Shown in pieces: positions 22,021 to 32,343 of a DNA stretch of 56,633 bases. Position 1 is the first letter of the stretch. Each line of letters begins with the position of its first letter. The translations under genes were made by a program, and so were the position numbers. Source of the DNA: Ophioceras dolichostomum (taxonomy: Eukaryota; Ascomycota; Sordariomycetes; Magnaporthales; Ophioceraceae); contig PYST01000259.1 of NCBI GenBank assembly GCA_003049485.1, forward strand, positions 1 to 56,633, given 5' to 3'. The notes beneath the pieces were generated by a model. It was not told the origin of the DNA and ran no database searches. It worked only from the letters and a program-made list of their open reading frames with translations.

Positions 22021-24900
22021 CTATCGTAGCAGCACCCACCGCGTCTCCCAAGCGCCTCCCTCCTGAAGTCCACCCGCATGCGCCTGACTGACATAACCAG
22101 TCCCGATCCTCCGCACATCAGCCGCCGCGTCCCGGCGATCCACCCACATAACGAGCATCATGTCCGTATGCTCCTCCACCAGCTTCATAAACGCGCCCGA
22201 GAACTGTCCTCCCCGACCGTATCTGCACATCCACACCGCCGACTGCGCCGTTCCGGTCGAGAAGTCCATGTCCGCGATGTGGAGAAGCTCGACGGACTCG
22301 AGCTGGGGCCGGGCCGGGAACGGCGAGGTACTATTCCTCGACGCGAAAAAGTGGTCTAGCGTGCCCTCGTCCGTCTTGAGCTCGCCGACGACGGAGCCCG
22401 TGCCGTCCGGGGCGAGAATCGACAGAAAACGCACGCCGGCGCGGGAGGGAATGTCGGGCGCGTCGTAGCTCGAAACGGGCCGGACCGGGAACGACCGCGT
22501 GGACCCAAGACACATCAGCGCCGTGTGCTCGAGAACGCTATCGGTCGTCGTGTGCGGAGGTGGCGCCCAGTTCGGGCTGATGTCCACCAGGCTCAGGATT
22601 TGTTCGCTGGGGACGTCATGGGGATGATTCCACTGCCCGAAGGAGGGCCATTCCGTCCGCGATACTACGCCACCGATGGCGCCCGACGCGGCGGCATCCT
22701 CTTCGTGGTCTTCTCGGTTTTGATCTTGGTTCTGATCCTGGTCTTGCGGGCCCGCGGAGGGAGACCCAACAGCAGGGAAAGAAAGCGCGAACTTTGTATA
22801 GGCGTCCTCCCCAGCCTCCCCAGCCTCTTCCTCCTCCTCCTCCTCCACAACCTGCTTCCTCCTCCTCATCCGACAAAGATGCCACCGCACTACCTGTTTC
22901 GCCCCCGCCCGATCAAGCTCGTAGAACGGATACGTAACGGGCCCAACCCAGCCCGCCCACGACCACGACGGGAACAGCACCGTCGTCTCCTTCCCCGTCC
23001 CAGCCCCGCCCGAATCAGCACCTGCACCTCTACCTCCCCTCCTCCTAAGCCGCCCGGCCGGCTGCCACATCAGCGCGGCCTCAAAAAACCCCGCCGGCAG
23101 GCCCGACACCGCCGTGCCGAGCCTCTCGGCCGCGAACATGGCGTACACGCCCATCATGGCTCTCAGCACGTCGTCGTCGCGCGTGAACTGTCGGACGCAG
23201 AGCTTCTCCACCACCGCGAGGTAGCACGACGCCGCTGCTGTCGTCGCGGCGGCCGCGCCGCTGGCGCTAGTGCCGGTGTCCGTCCCGGCACCAATACCAG
23301 TACCACCACTCCAGGAGCTGCTGACACTACGAGTAATAATGAAGGTAGCGCCCTTCGGGTCGTCGTCGAAGTCGCTCTTGCTCAACACGCCCGGGGATGT
23401 GCTTTGCGACAAGGGAAAGTCCTCGTTCCAGTTCCCGGCCTGGCAGGCGAAGTACGTGCGGCGGGGCGTGAAGTACAGGATCCGGGGCGAGCAGGCGAGC
23501 TCTTGGAGCGTCCAGCCGCGCGTCGCCCAGGTCGTGAAGGATACCTCGGCGTTCAGCTCGGGCCGGTCGAGGCATAGCCGGACGTGCTGCCGTTGAACTT
23601 GATGTTGATGTTGGTGTTGATGTGTGTGTTCATGTCGGTCCTGCGAACCTGAGACCACAGTGACGGGACGATACTGCGACACCAGTGGACTTGGTGGATC
23701 GAACGATGCCAGAGGCGCCCAGGCGTCGTTCCCCGTGGCGGCGACGATGGTGAGGGACGCGGTGGCGTAGATCTCGTGCATGCGCCTGATCTCGTCCGTC
23801 TTGTCGTCGTCGGAGTCCTGCACGATGCAGAGGCTGTCGATCCAGACGTAGCGCGTGCCGAACGAGCGGGTCACAGTGATGGCGTCGCGGATGGTCGACG
23901 GAAGGCGGTCAGCGAGGTCGAGGAGGGAGCGAGAGTGGCTCAAGGTTGCGATGTTGGATTGGAGGAGGACGGGGAATGGCCTCGTGCCCCAGACGTAGCT
24001 CAGGGCGAAGTATACGACGGGCTGCTGCTGCTGTAGCTGCTGCGTCGATGACGAGGAAGAAGCTTCGATCGTTGCGGTCTCGACAATCTTCATCTCCTTG
24101 ACGTCTACGAGTCGCGAAGGCGGCTTGGCAGCAGGATTGGCGCGTGCTGGAGCCTTGCATGAGGCGTGGCTGGCCTGACAGGAGCAGAAGCACTGCCTCA
24201 TCATCTCCATATCTCGCCCAGGGCAGTCCAGCGGTTCCGGAAGGCGGACGTGGGCCGGTGGCTCTCCGAAGAAGGCACGGTAGTCTTCAGGATGGAGGAA
24301 GAGCTGCGACTCTTCGTCGTTGACCTCGTCTGTGTCTTTTAGCGGGAGCCAGACCGACACGGCTCCGGTGGTGACGATGGCATCGACCGAGACCTGAATG
24401 TTATCGATGCCCCGCTCTTCAATCCACGCCTCGTCATCTCTGCGGAAGCCGGGGGACACGTCGTCGTTCTCTTGGCACTCATCGTCGTCTTCTTGGTCGA
24501 GAAGGTCATGGGCTTGGTCTGCAGCTCTCAGGGTAGGGAGCGTGGCGCGGATATCGTCTGTGGTGATGGGAGCTTCCGTCTGCGAAGTGCGGCAGATTAA
24601 GGGATACAAATCCGCTGTCTTCGTGCGGATGAACAGGCGAGCGATCAGCGCACATAAAGCACACCAGATGTGTGATAATATGTGGTCGAGATTCCCCACG
24701 AATATGTTTCCTGTTGAGTCTCTTGCGCTGACGTGGAAGTCGGTCTTGTCTTCGGCAGCGAGAATACCTTGAAGGCGTGCCCCGACCGGCTGACACGCTA
24801 CACAAAGACGGGATGTTGCGGCAGTGGCAATTTTATCGTCTAGGATGGCTAGCTGCCTCTTGAACTCCTCTATGCTTCGGTGGTGATTGGAGGCCGCCAT
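22021..24900 (-). CDS. HET-domain protein, intact (HET-2)
   Basis: A single exon encodes 959 residues. The N-terminal 290 residues contain a C-x2-C pair (CVAC, residues 33-36), an acidic low-complexity patch near 136-148, and a Cys-rich piece (CFCSCQ, 237-242). The HET core follows: VYFALSYVWGTRPFP (about 296-310), TRYVWIDSLCIVQD (about 349-362), IYATASLTIVAATG (377-390) and WATRGWTLQEL (457-468). A His/Gln repeat (HTHQHQHQHQ) near 425 interrupts the domain. The remaining half has Gly/Ala-rich and Glu-rich stretches and a PSWSWAGWVGP block typical of the class. The role is inferred to be non-self recognition at hyphal fusion. It is divergently arranged with a broken HET gene 259 bp away. Confidence 0.9.
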   Translation of the reverse strand: MAASNHHRSIEEFKRQLAILDDKIATAATSRLCVACQPVGARLQGILAAEDKTDFHVSARDSTGNIFVGNLDHILSHIWCALCALIARLFIRTKTADLYPLICRTSQTEAPITTDDIRATLPTLRAADQAHDLLDQEDDDECQENDDVSPGFRRDDEAWIEERGIDNIQVSVDAIVTTGAVSVWLPLKDTDEVNDEESQLFLHPEDYRAFFGEPPAHVRLPEPLDCPGRDMEMMRQCFCSCQASHASCKAPARANPAAKPPSRLVDVKEMKIVETATIEASSSSSTQQLQQQQPVVYFALSYVWGTRPFPVLLQSNIATLSHSRSLLDLADRLPSTIRDAITVTRSFGTRYVWIDSLCIVQDSDDDKTDEIRRMHEIYATASLTIVAATGNDAWAPLASFDPPSPLVSQYRPVTVVSGSQDRHEHTHQHQHQHQVQRQHVRLCLDRPELNAEVSFTTWATRGWTLQELACSPRILYFTPRRTYFACQAGNWNEDFPLSQSTSPGVLSKSDFDDDPKGATFIITRSVSSSWSGGTGIGAGTDTGTSASGAAAATTAAASCYLAVVEKLCVRQFTRDDDVLRAMMGVYAMFAAERLGTAVSGLPAGFFEAALMWQPAGRLRRRGGRGAGADSGGAGTGKETTVLFPSWSWAGWVGPVTYPFYELDRAGAKQVVRWHLCRMRRRKQVVEEEEEEEAGEAGEDAYTKFALSFPAVGSPSAGPQDQDQNQDQNREDHEEDAAASGAIGGVVSRTEWPSFGQWNHPHDVPSEQILSLVDISPNWAPPPHTTTDSVLEHTALMCLGSTRSFPVRPVSSYDAPDIPSRAGVRFLSILAPDGTGSVVGELKTDEGTLDHFFASRNSTSPFPARPQLESVELLHIADMDFSTGTAQSAVWMCRYGRGGQFSGAFMKLVEEHTDMMLVMWVDRRDAAADVRRIGTGYVSQAHAGGLQEGGAWETRWVLLR

Positions 24901-25159
24901 GGCTCCTCGCGGTTTTCGGCAGTCGAACTATCGGGTGTTGTTGTTTCGGGCCTGAGAGCTGCTTTGTGCGTTGGGCGATATTAGCTTTGGCGGGGTACAG
25001 GAGCGACGACCTCATTGGTGTGTTCCGTTTTCGATGCAGTTAGCCATCTCCCACCCCGCGTTCGTCCCACCAAGAAAGGAAAGAAGAAAAAAAAGGAGAC
25101 TACCCCTCAGCTAAAACGGTCCTTTCTAAACTACTACGTCTAGTCTCCTTAAAGATGCC
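24901..25159. promoter_or_regulatory. Shared promoter of a divergent HET pair
   Basis: 259 bp separate the start codons of HET-2 (minus) and the HET-3 pseudogene (plus). A purine-rich stretch AAGAAAGGAAAGAAGAAAA near 25070-25090 is the only notable feature. Confidence 0.5.
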
Positions 25160-27409
25160 ATGGTTGACTCTACCCTGACCATCATGGATGACAACGGCCG
25201 TCCGGTCGACCTGGTCACAGAGCCTGCTCGGCCTCAAACTAGACCGATCGAAGAGGAGGAGTCCGGATCCTCGCCCAGCACATAGCAAAGTTCCAAGCCT
25301 GAGTCCAGGCCCGAGCCCGACCCGGCGATATACGACTGCGACTGTGAGGTCAACACATCCAACGACGAACCTCTATACGAGACGTGCCGCAATATCGACC
25401 TAACCGGGGCCTTAAGGCGGCGAGGGCCAATACAGAGGAGGATGCTCTTGGAGGACCTAAAATACATCACAGGCTCCGACTGCCGCTTTTGTCGATTCCT
25501 TCTAGACTGCTTCATGGAAGCATGGCGGGGACAAAGGCGGGCCATTGGGCCTGGGACCTATCGTCTTATGGTCGACAGTTCATCGGTGTTGTTGGGCACT
25601 AGGAGCATACCCGAGCATACCCGATGTACCGGTCCTTCAGATCATCGCAAGCCCGATCCAGCTGGGGGTAACCTGCTCCGACGCATCTACTTGGTGCGAA
25701 GGGCCGATCCNNNNNNNNNNNNNNNNNNNCCTCATCATCCCGATCCACAGGCACCCGGGAGTGTCTGGCAAGCACGCTGGGAGTCTTGGAAGGCCAGACT
25801 TTGACGCAATGCGCAGCTGGCTGGCCGCACGTGACGGGCTACATCCGGACTGTGCCAGAGGAGGAGGGCAGGGAGCGGTTTCGAAAGAGAGCCAGACCCT
25901 CAAACTCCCGAAAATGCGACGCATCGATTGCCGACTAAGGGCAGTAGTGCCCTTCTGCTCGGAGACGACAACGTACGCTGCGCTCAGTTACGTCTGGGGC
26001 TGCGGGGAGCCGGTAGCTGAGAACATCGTTCTCGATGAACCCATAACTGAATTCCCAAACTCATCGAAGACACCATCAGCGTTCTCAAGGAGCTCGGGGT
26101 ACGGTATCTCTGGGTCGACCAATCCTGCATCCCGCAGGTCGATGAAGAGGCCAAGCGCGTCCAAATTCAAAGCATGGGCGTCATCTACGGAAGCGCAGCA
26201 CTTACCATCATTGCCGCCGCTGCAAGGGAGCCAGATATGGGACTACCCGGTGTGAGCTCCACATCCCGAATTCCTCCACCAAATATCAGAATCGGGCCGT
26301 ACTGCTTGTCCGGTCATTCGGCCTTCTGAAGAAGTGAGCAGGTCGAGCTGGAACACTCGCGGCTGGACATACCAAGAAGCCCTGCTGTCCCGACGACGAG
26401 TGCTATTCACCGAGACACAAACCATGTTCGAGTGCCTCACCTCCAACTGCCCGGATTCCATCTCTGGGCCATTCCGGGACCTCCTTTCGCTAGACTCGAC
26501 TGACTTCGGGAGATCATTCCCATCCTGGAGCACGCTCCAAACCCCCGGACGATCACGGCCCGCATCGATGAGTACCGCACCCGCAGTTTTTCCGTCGATA
26601 GCGACGCGCTCGACGGCATGGCCGGCATCCTGTCTGCGTATCGCAACCTCCCTTCAAACCCACTGCGCTTCCTACGCGGCCTCCCCTTATCAAAGGGCAT
26701 GCTGAATCACACCGAGTCCCGGACCACGGCGCTCGTCGAGTCGCTTAGCTGGCAATGCAGAACGGAGGAGTATGCTGTCCGGCGCCCCGAGTTTCCGAGC
26801 TGGTCATGGTTGGGGTGGAAACCCGAGGAGGCGCCATATCGATATGTTGTTCGGTCCTGGACAAGCCGCCTCGAGCTGCAGCACTCCCTGATAGTCGACT
26901 ACAACAAGCACGACATGGTCATAAAAATGGAGTATGAAGACGGCTCCGTGCTCGAGTGGGAGCCATCTTACGAAGAGATCTTGACTAAAGACCAACAGGG
27001 GGAGTCGCCTTCAGCTATGTTGATCGAGGGATGGACCTTCGAGGCGAGGGTCGTTTTCCGTGGCGACGGAGACTGCGATATGGTGTTGTTCGAATTCGAT
27101 CCCCCGATCGTTCTGGTGCACGGTGCGTTGTGTGACTGGTTGCCGGAGCCCTTATTCAAGGAAGTCCGGAAGCGAGGCACGGTGGATGTACGGGTCCTTC
27201 TCACACAGAGACCGACGAACAATTGGAAGGAACAGCATGTTTTGATCCTCCAGGAGATTGCGGGCCAGGAACCGCCGGCGTACGAGCGAGTTAGCTTGGA
27301 TCGCGTTGAAGTCGCGGCCGAGAGGGTCAGAGGATGGGGATGGAAGAAGAGGGACGAGCGCGTATCAGGGGAGCTGCATCCCCAGCGGACAGATGTGAGG
27401 ATTCTGTAG
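25160..27409 (+). pseudogene. Broken HET-domain gene (HET-3)
   Basis: The frame opens at 25160 and meets an in-frame TAG at 25283-25285, then continues in the same frame through IYDCDCEVN and LEDLKYITGSDCRFCRFLLD. A 19-N gap lies at 25711-25729. Past it the HET core is split across frames. ETTTYAALSYVWGCGE lies in one frame. LGVRYLWVDQSCIPQ resumes in another after a one-base shift near 26056. RGWTYQEALLSRRR needs a second shift at about 26300-26325. DALDGMAGILSAYR onward, to the stop at 27409, needs a third near 26500-26515. The last 260 residues are intact and HET-like (FPSWSWLGWKPEEAP). None of the breaks fits an intron. Real decay is likely, but sequencing error near the gap cannot be excluded. 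Confidence 0.8.
25711..25729. other. Assembly gap (19 N)
   Basis: An undetermined run within the HET-3 pseudogene. The real gap length may differ, so the frame relation across it cannot be judged. Confidence 0.98.
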
Positions 27410-28909
27410 AGGTACCGATCGCGGCTGTTCGATCACACATCACTGCCAGGTGGCATCAGTATGGAACTGGGTTTTAGACCGAGTCCGACACTAAGGAAGG
27501 CCTTGAGAATCCTTTCATCAACTATCCCAACCGGACAAACCATTATCAAGTTCCGCTGGTGCGCTCTAAGAAGTTCCGCAACTTATCAGTGCTCAAGCAA
27601 TGAGAGCCCTATGATAAACCCTTTCACGGCAGTGATCAATTCCGGGACTGAGAAGGCAACACGTCAAGCTCACGGGGAGCCCCAATAGGTTACTGAACAC
27701 GGGCAGCCAGATGCACATGCTCTCCCAGTAGGAGTTGGATCATGAGCTCAAGACACTAAATGGGCAATAGATAGACCGATTCGCCAGCCGCACGTGAAGG
27801 GATGGCCTTGGCGTGATCGGGCATACCACAAAAGACGCATATCGTTACCAGAATCTCGGGAGGCGGCACCGGGATCTTAGGAGATGCACCGGTAAGAATA
27901 TACGCGGGAATAGCTGAAATCTCGCGATTGGGCTGAATCCAACTAATTAGTGACGGGTTCTCAAATAGATTCTCTGTTCTGGTAGTGATCGTGGAGTAAG
28001 CAACCAAACCGGGAATGAGACCCGAACCGGGGCTGTGCCAGCCATTGCAGTGCCACTAGATCAGCAGGTGGAATGGCCTGGCGGATCGCTCAAGAAAGGG
28101 TGCAGAATGAGACAGAGGAAATTCCACAGATTCCGATGCGCTATAGCTGAGAGACGCAGAACGATTGGCTTACTGAAATGTCGGGCGTTTGACGTCTATT
28201 TGAGCAGACCTCAATCTCGAGTGATGATTCCGAATAGGTACCGCCTTGGCGTGTGGTTTTTAGAGGCTCCACAGCTGCTGGAGGTCCACTTAGCCACAGA
28301 GCGATCGGCACAGTAAACGTTCACCGAGCTACATTCGTAGGTAATCATCAATTCGAATATCACAACGAAGAAAAGGGGGAAAGTCCGACGGCAGGAAACT
28401 CGGCCAAGCAGATAGCGACCTTAAACTTGGAACGCAACTTGGCGTGAGCTGCATTACGCAATCCGGGAAAATTGTTATCGCGCGGGACGGAACGATTTTT
28501 CCAGATCCTAGATGAACAACACAGGAGCCAAATATGGAGCCACCACTTTGGTGCCGTTGGATGGGCCGACGAAGACCGGCAGGAGTCGGCGCACTCTCCG
28601 GAGGTGATGGAGTATTACTGTGTCACCCAGATGAGGGAGTCCAGTATGTATAAGACAGACCTACGAGGCAGCCAAGCCTCCATAGTATTCATCGGTTTTC
28701 CCCTTTCATTCATTTTATTAGCTACACTCATACCGCACCACCAAACATCTACTCGTTCGAGCCGAAAAGCACGTCCCCGATCTGGACGGACTCGAGGAGG
28801 ACCCCAATCCCTTTCCCGATAAATCTCCTCCGGCCTATCAACATCACCTCCTCGACAGCAACCTCCGTAGAATAACTTTCTACCATCTTGAAGTTTGACA
28901 AAAGCTACG
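27410..28909. other. Intergenic region with one unassigned open frame
   Basis: On the minus strand an open stretch of about 95 codons (28040-27756) reads like protein (ENPSLISWIQPNREISAIP) but lacks an ATG. It is preceded by a branch/acceptor-like GCTGATCTAG, so it may be an exon or relic. No family is recognised. The remainder shows nothing. Confidence 0.35.
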
Positions 28910-29692
28910 ATGAGGCTCCCACTCCTCGCAACACTGGCACTTCTCGTGACGCTGGGAGCCGCCATCCCTGCGCCCCTAAGAACCACCCCAGGGACAGACA
29001 CACAGCTCGACCTTCAGGTTCGGGCCGAAAACGTGACTGGTGGCGACACCCAGGCCTTTACAGGCGGGGACACACAAGGCGAGACAGGAGTCGAGCAGAC
29101 AGGAACGGAGGAGACAGCACCAATCCAAACCGGGACCGAAACAATGGGCACCGAAACCACAGGCACTGAGGTAACCGCCACCGAAACCGAAGTCCAACCC
29201 ACTGAAACGACCGGCGCCCCCCTCCCAAGCGGCACCGCCGCCCCCGAAGGCGAAGGCGGAGGTGAAGCCGAAGGGACCGGCACCGGCGCCGCTCCCACCC
29301 CAACCGCAACAGCAGCCCCCGAAGCGCCAGCGGCGCTCGGCCAATGGACCATCGCATCCTTCACGCGGGCTTGCGACGCCTCCGACACAGCCTGCTCGGT
29401 CTCCTTCGGGATCGACACCGGCGGCGGCGATGCCTCTTCGTCCGCGATCACGCCCTGCTCGTACACCCAGGCCGGCGGGTCGCGCGCCGCCGTGTATGAG
29501 CAGGTCTGCGGCGCCTTCACGGTCAGCTCGCAGTGGAGCGGGCAGTTCGGGGAGGGGGAGGGGTTCACTACGCTGTCGGTGGTGGATAAGGGGCGGAAGC
29601 TGATTGTTTGGCCGGCGTATACGGATAAGCAGCTTGAGGGGGGAGGGGTTGTCAGCCCGGATCAGAGCTATCCTGTTTCTGCTCTGCCTTGA
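28910..29692 (+). CDS. Secreted Thr/Glu/Gly-rich protein with 4-Cys C-terminal domain
   Basis: A single exon encodes 260 residues. The signal peptide is clear (MRLPLLATLALLVTLGAA, then IPAP). Residues about 45-145 are low complexity, rich in Thr, Gly, Glu, Pro and Ala, with an imperfect TGTET repeat; this could be heavily O-glycosylated. The C-terminal domain of about 110 residues begins GQWTIASFTRACDASDTAC and has four Cys in all (the last two in TPCSYT and EQVCGAF). This looks like a small-secreted-protein module of ascomycetes, but I cannot name the family. An upstream in-frame TTG was rejected in favour of the ATG that starts the signal peptide. Confidence 0.78.
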   Translation: MRLPLLATLALLVTLGAAIPAPLRTTPGTDTQLDLQVRAENVTGGDTQAFTGGDTQGETGVEQTGTEETAPIQTGTETMGTETTGTEVTATETEVQPTETTGAPLPSGTAAPEGEGGGEAEGTGTGAAPTPTATAAPEAPAALGQWTIASFTRACDASDTACSVSFGIDTGGGDASSSAITPCSYTQAGGSRAAVYEQVCGAFTVSSQWSGQFGEGEGFTTLSVVDKGRKLIVWPAYTDKQLEGGGVVSPDQSYPVSALP

Positions 29693-32343
29693 AGGGTTTT
29701 TCGATCACATGGGATATGGAGGAGATTGGCTAGCTGCCTAGACTAGCAGACCTGCGGAAGGCTAGACTAGGCGGCTTAAGCCTGGAGAAAGGGAAGGTGG
29801 GGGAGAGGAGGAGGAGGGAGGAGAGAATGGACGATGGGGTGACGGTAATAAGGGACGGGAGTGGGATATGTTGACTCCAGTGTGCGTCTTCATAGAGCAA
29901 GCACATAGAATATCGAGAAAACTCAGAAATAGAACTCGATTAACTAGGGAACGTGCGGGGAGGAGCATTGACTAGCCTCGTTGGGGCGCTGAGCGAGGCT
30001 TTGGTGAGGGCTGCGAAGAGCCCCGAACATTGGCTCATGAATCAATGACTGAGGGCTCGAGCTGTGCCTTTAGCGCCTCGGGGGCATTGAGGAAACACTA
30101 CTGCGCTAATGGAGGGGGGCGAGGCTTAGGCCTTCAGTAATAGTGCGAAAAAACCGCCTTAGTGTCTGGATCATGTGGGTGGACTCGAGCAGAGGAGCCG
30201 AGGAGGATGCTTTTGCTGTCTGTAACGTCAGTTCTGCCTGTTTCTGGACAACTCGAGGATGTCAAGACTGAAGCGGCATTGGTCAAGTGGCGGCTGGGTC
30301 GCATTGGCAAGCGTTCCTGATATTCTTCTGAGGATGGAAAGCCTTTTCTTTTGACCGACTCGCTCATCTTCGAACTTCGTTAATCGCGAGATATTGAGGT
30401 GATCCTCCCTTTGGCGCAATGCTGGCGGGGGTGACGAAGGATTCTCATCAGCTGCTTGGCTAGGAGGTACTGGAGATCATCCCTCGTTCTCGCAGGCGTA
30501 ATAGTTAATGTATCCGCAGATGGGCGATAGCCACAATACGAGGCCTTTGATTTTGGCTGTTCCCCGACCTGACCATTCCGAATAGTTGTCTTCTTTTTGG
30601 TGGGATACCGGTCCTGATAGGCGTTCCGGTTTGGGCCGCCTGGAATCAACCAATCATATTTCATCATTTATAGAGGTAGTGAATCCTCGTTCACAGACCC
30701 TTCAAACACTGGCGCGTCCACCCATCCCGCCCCCAATCCACAACCACTCGCGCCAAGGCTCAAGACCCGAAGGCACCCCCACGAGGGAGCGCCACCTGGC
30801 ACTAAGTCCAGGTTGCTTGAAGCCACCAAAAATTGGCTTGGCTGACAGGCAGAACTGGCACGCAAGAAACAAAACAGAGACGACCAAAACAGACATAAAA
30901 ACAACTTGGAGCTTTTGCCAAGCTGCAAATATCAGCGCAGGGGTCCAATAACGACACGCAAACCTCCCACTCCTCTTGGCAAAGCTGGCACAAGGATAAG
31001 GCCTGAGTCAAACATGCCATCCCCACTCGCTGTCGCCTCCCCCGGTTCAGGTCCCCACTTCGCCAAGGTCCTTATCTCTCGCCCGGTGCCAGGGCCCTGA
31101 CTAGCAGCTACAGCATCATTGGATTAGCTCTGAGATTCCTGAGATTCGGTCTGAGATATCAATTTGCAGTGGATTGGTTTCCTCTCATCTTTTCTCATCG
31201 GTGACCCCTATCACCTATCACTTCCTGCCCTGTGCTCCCGGTTCTTATCAGTCACACAGGCCAGTCCCAGACACCTGTCAGACAGCCACACGCCCCTTCG
31301 AAACATCTTCCAAGCCTGCCTGCCTTCCTCCTTCCCGTCTGTCACCCACCCCCCTTGTTTCCATTCACTTCAGCTGTCTGACAAACACTTTGGCGCAAGC
31401 TCAACAAACGCCCATCACACAAGCACTCTGCAGGATTGCCTTCCAAGCTGACAGAACCCTCCGCCCGTCGCCTCTGCCGCCCAGCAGAACCCTGCCTGTC
31501 AGAACAAGAAATCTCCAAAGAATGAATAAATCAATCCGAATAATGATCCATTAAGAGGATAGGAAGTTGCACAGTCGCACTCGCGACCGCCGAAGAGATA
31601 TCTAACAAGTCACCCAAGCGGGGGAATTATTTCTGTTTTCGGAATTCAGATACGGGCGGGCGGGCAGCAGCCCCGTTCGATGTTCGTTGTCTTGTCCGTG
31701 CTTTCCGTTTATCCTCCCCCTCCAACCCCCGTCCGCCGAATCCATATCCTGACGCGACGCGCCAAGTCATGCAGGTGGTGCTGTTGGTGGCGTTTTCTCG
31801 TCTTCTATCGGGGGTTCGTTCGTTCGGTGTTCGATCGAAGCGGTTTCTAGCTCGGTCGAGGTGTGTGAGATGCGCACATGTCGGAAAAGGAGAGGAGAAG
31901 TGGCGGCCGCCAAACGTAACAGACAAGGAAGGTATTAATACATCTGTCATCCCGACATACACTCCCTCCCCCTTGTCAGGATGGGAGCGGCCCGCCGTCT
32001 CATTCATCTCTTCCAAACTATATATTTCTTTTCTTCTCCTTCCATCCCTCTCCCTCCCCTTCCTTCTTCTTCTTCTGCATTTCCTGGGTTTGGCCTCACG
32101 TCTCTGTGGGCTTGCATTGAGCATCGGCCTGTGGGCTCCTTCGGCACATTGCCATCATCGTCATCATCAATCATCATCATCAGAACGCTCCCAAAGCGTG
32201 CTCGATCCTCTCAGTTCCTCCTCGAGCCTCTCTAGGTCTTGTTGCACCTGTCACATTCTGAACTAGACTGTCCTTCTCTATTTCCTTGATTCTTCGTCTT
32301 CCAGCGATAGATTTACCAACAGAGAAACCGTTGATCGCCCAAG
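29693..32343. other. Long intergenic region upstream of ammonium transporter
   Basis: 2.65 kb without a convincing gene. Two adjoining minus-strand open frames (30667-30380, 30367-30134) have no recognised motif. A cluster of GATA-type sites at 30995-31249 and a pyrimidine-rich 5' leader (about 32030-32090) suit a regulated promoter with a long leader for the gene at 32344. Confidence 0.5.
30995..31249. promoter_or_regulatory. Cluster of GATA-factor motifs
   Basis: GATAAG occurs at 30995-31000 (plus), 31071-31076 (minus) and 31244-31249 (minus); GATAGG at 31207-31212 and 31214-31219 (both minus). These match HGATAR-like sites of AreA/NIT2, the activator that turns on ammonium transporters under nitrogen limitation. 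They lie 1.1-1.35 kb upstream of the start codon, which is far but possible given the long leader. Regulation is inferred. Confidence 0.45.

Noticed and set aside
22525..23577. 350-codon open frame on the plus strand
   Set aside because: Antisense to HET-2; Arg/Pro-rich without motifs.
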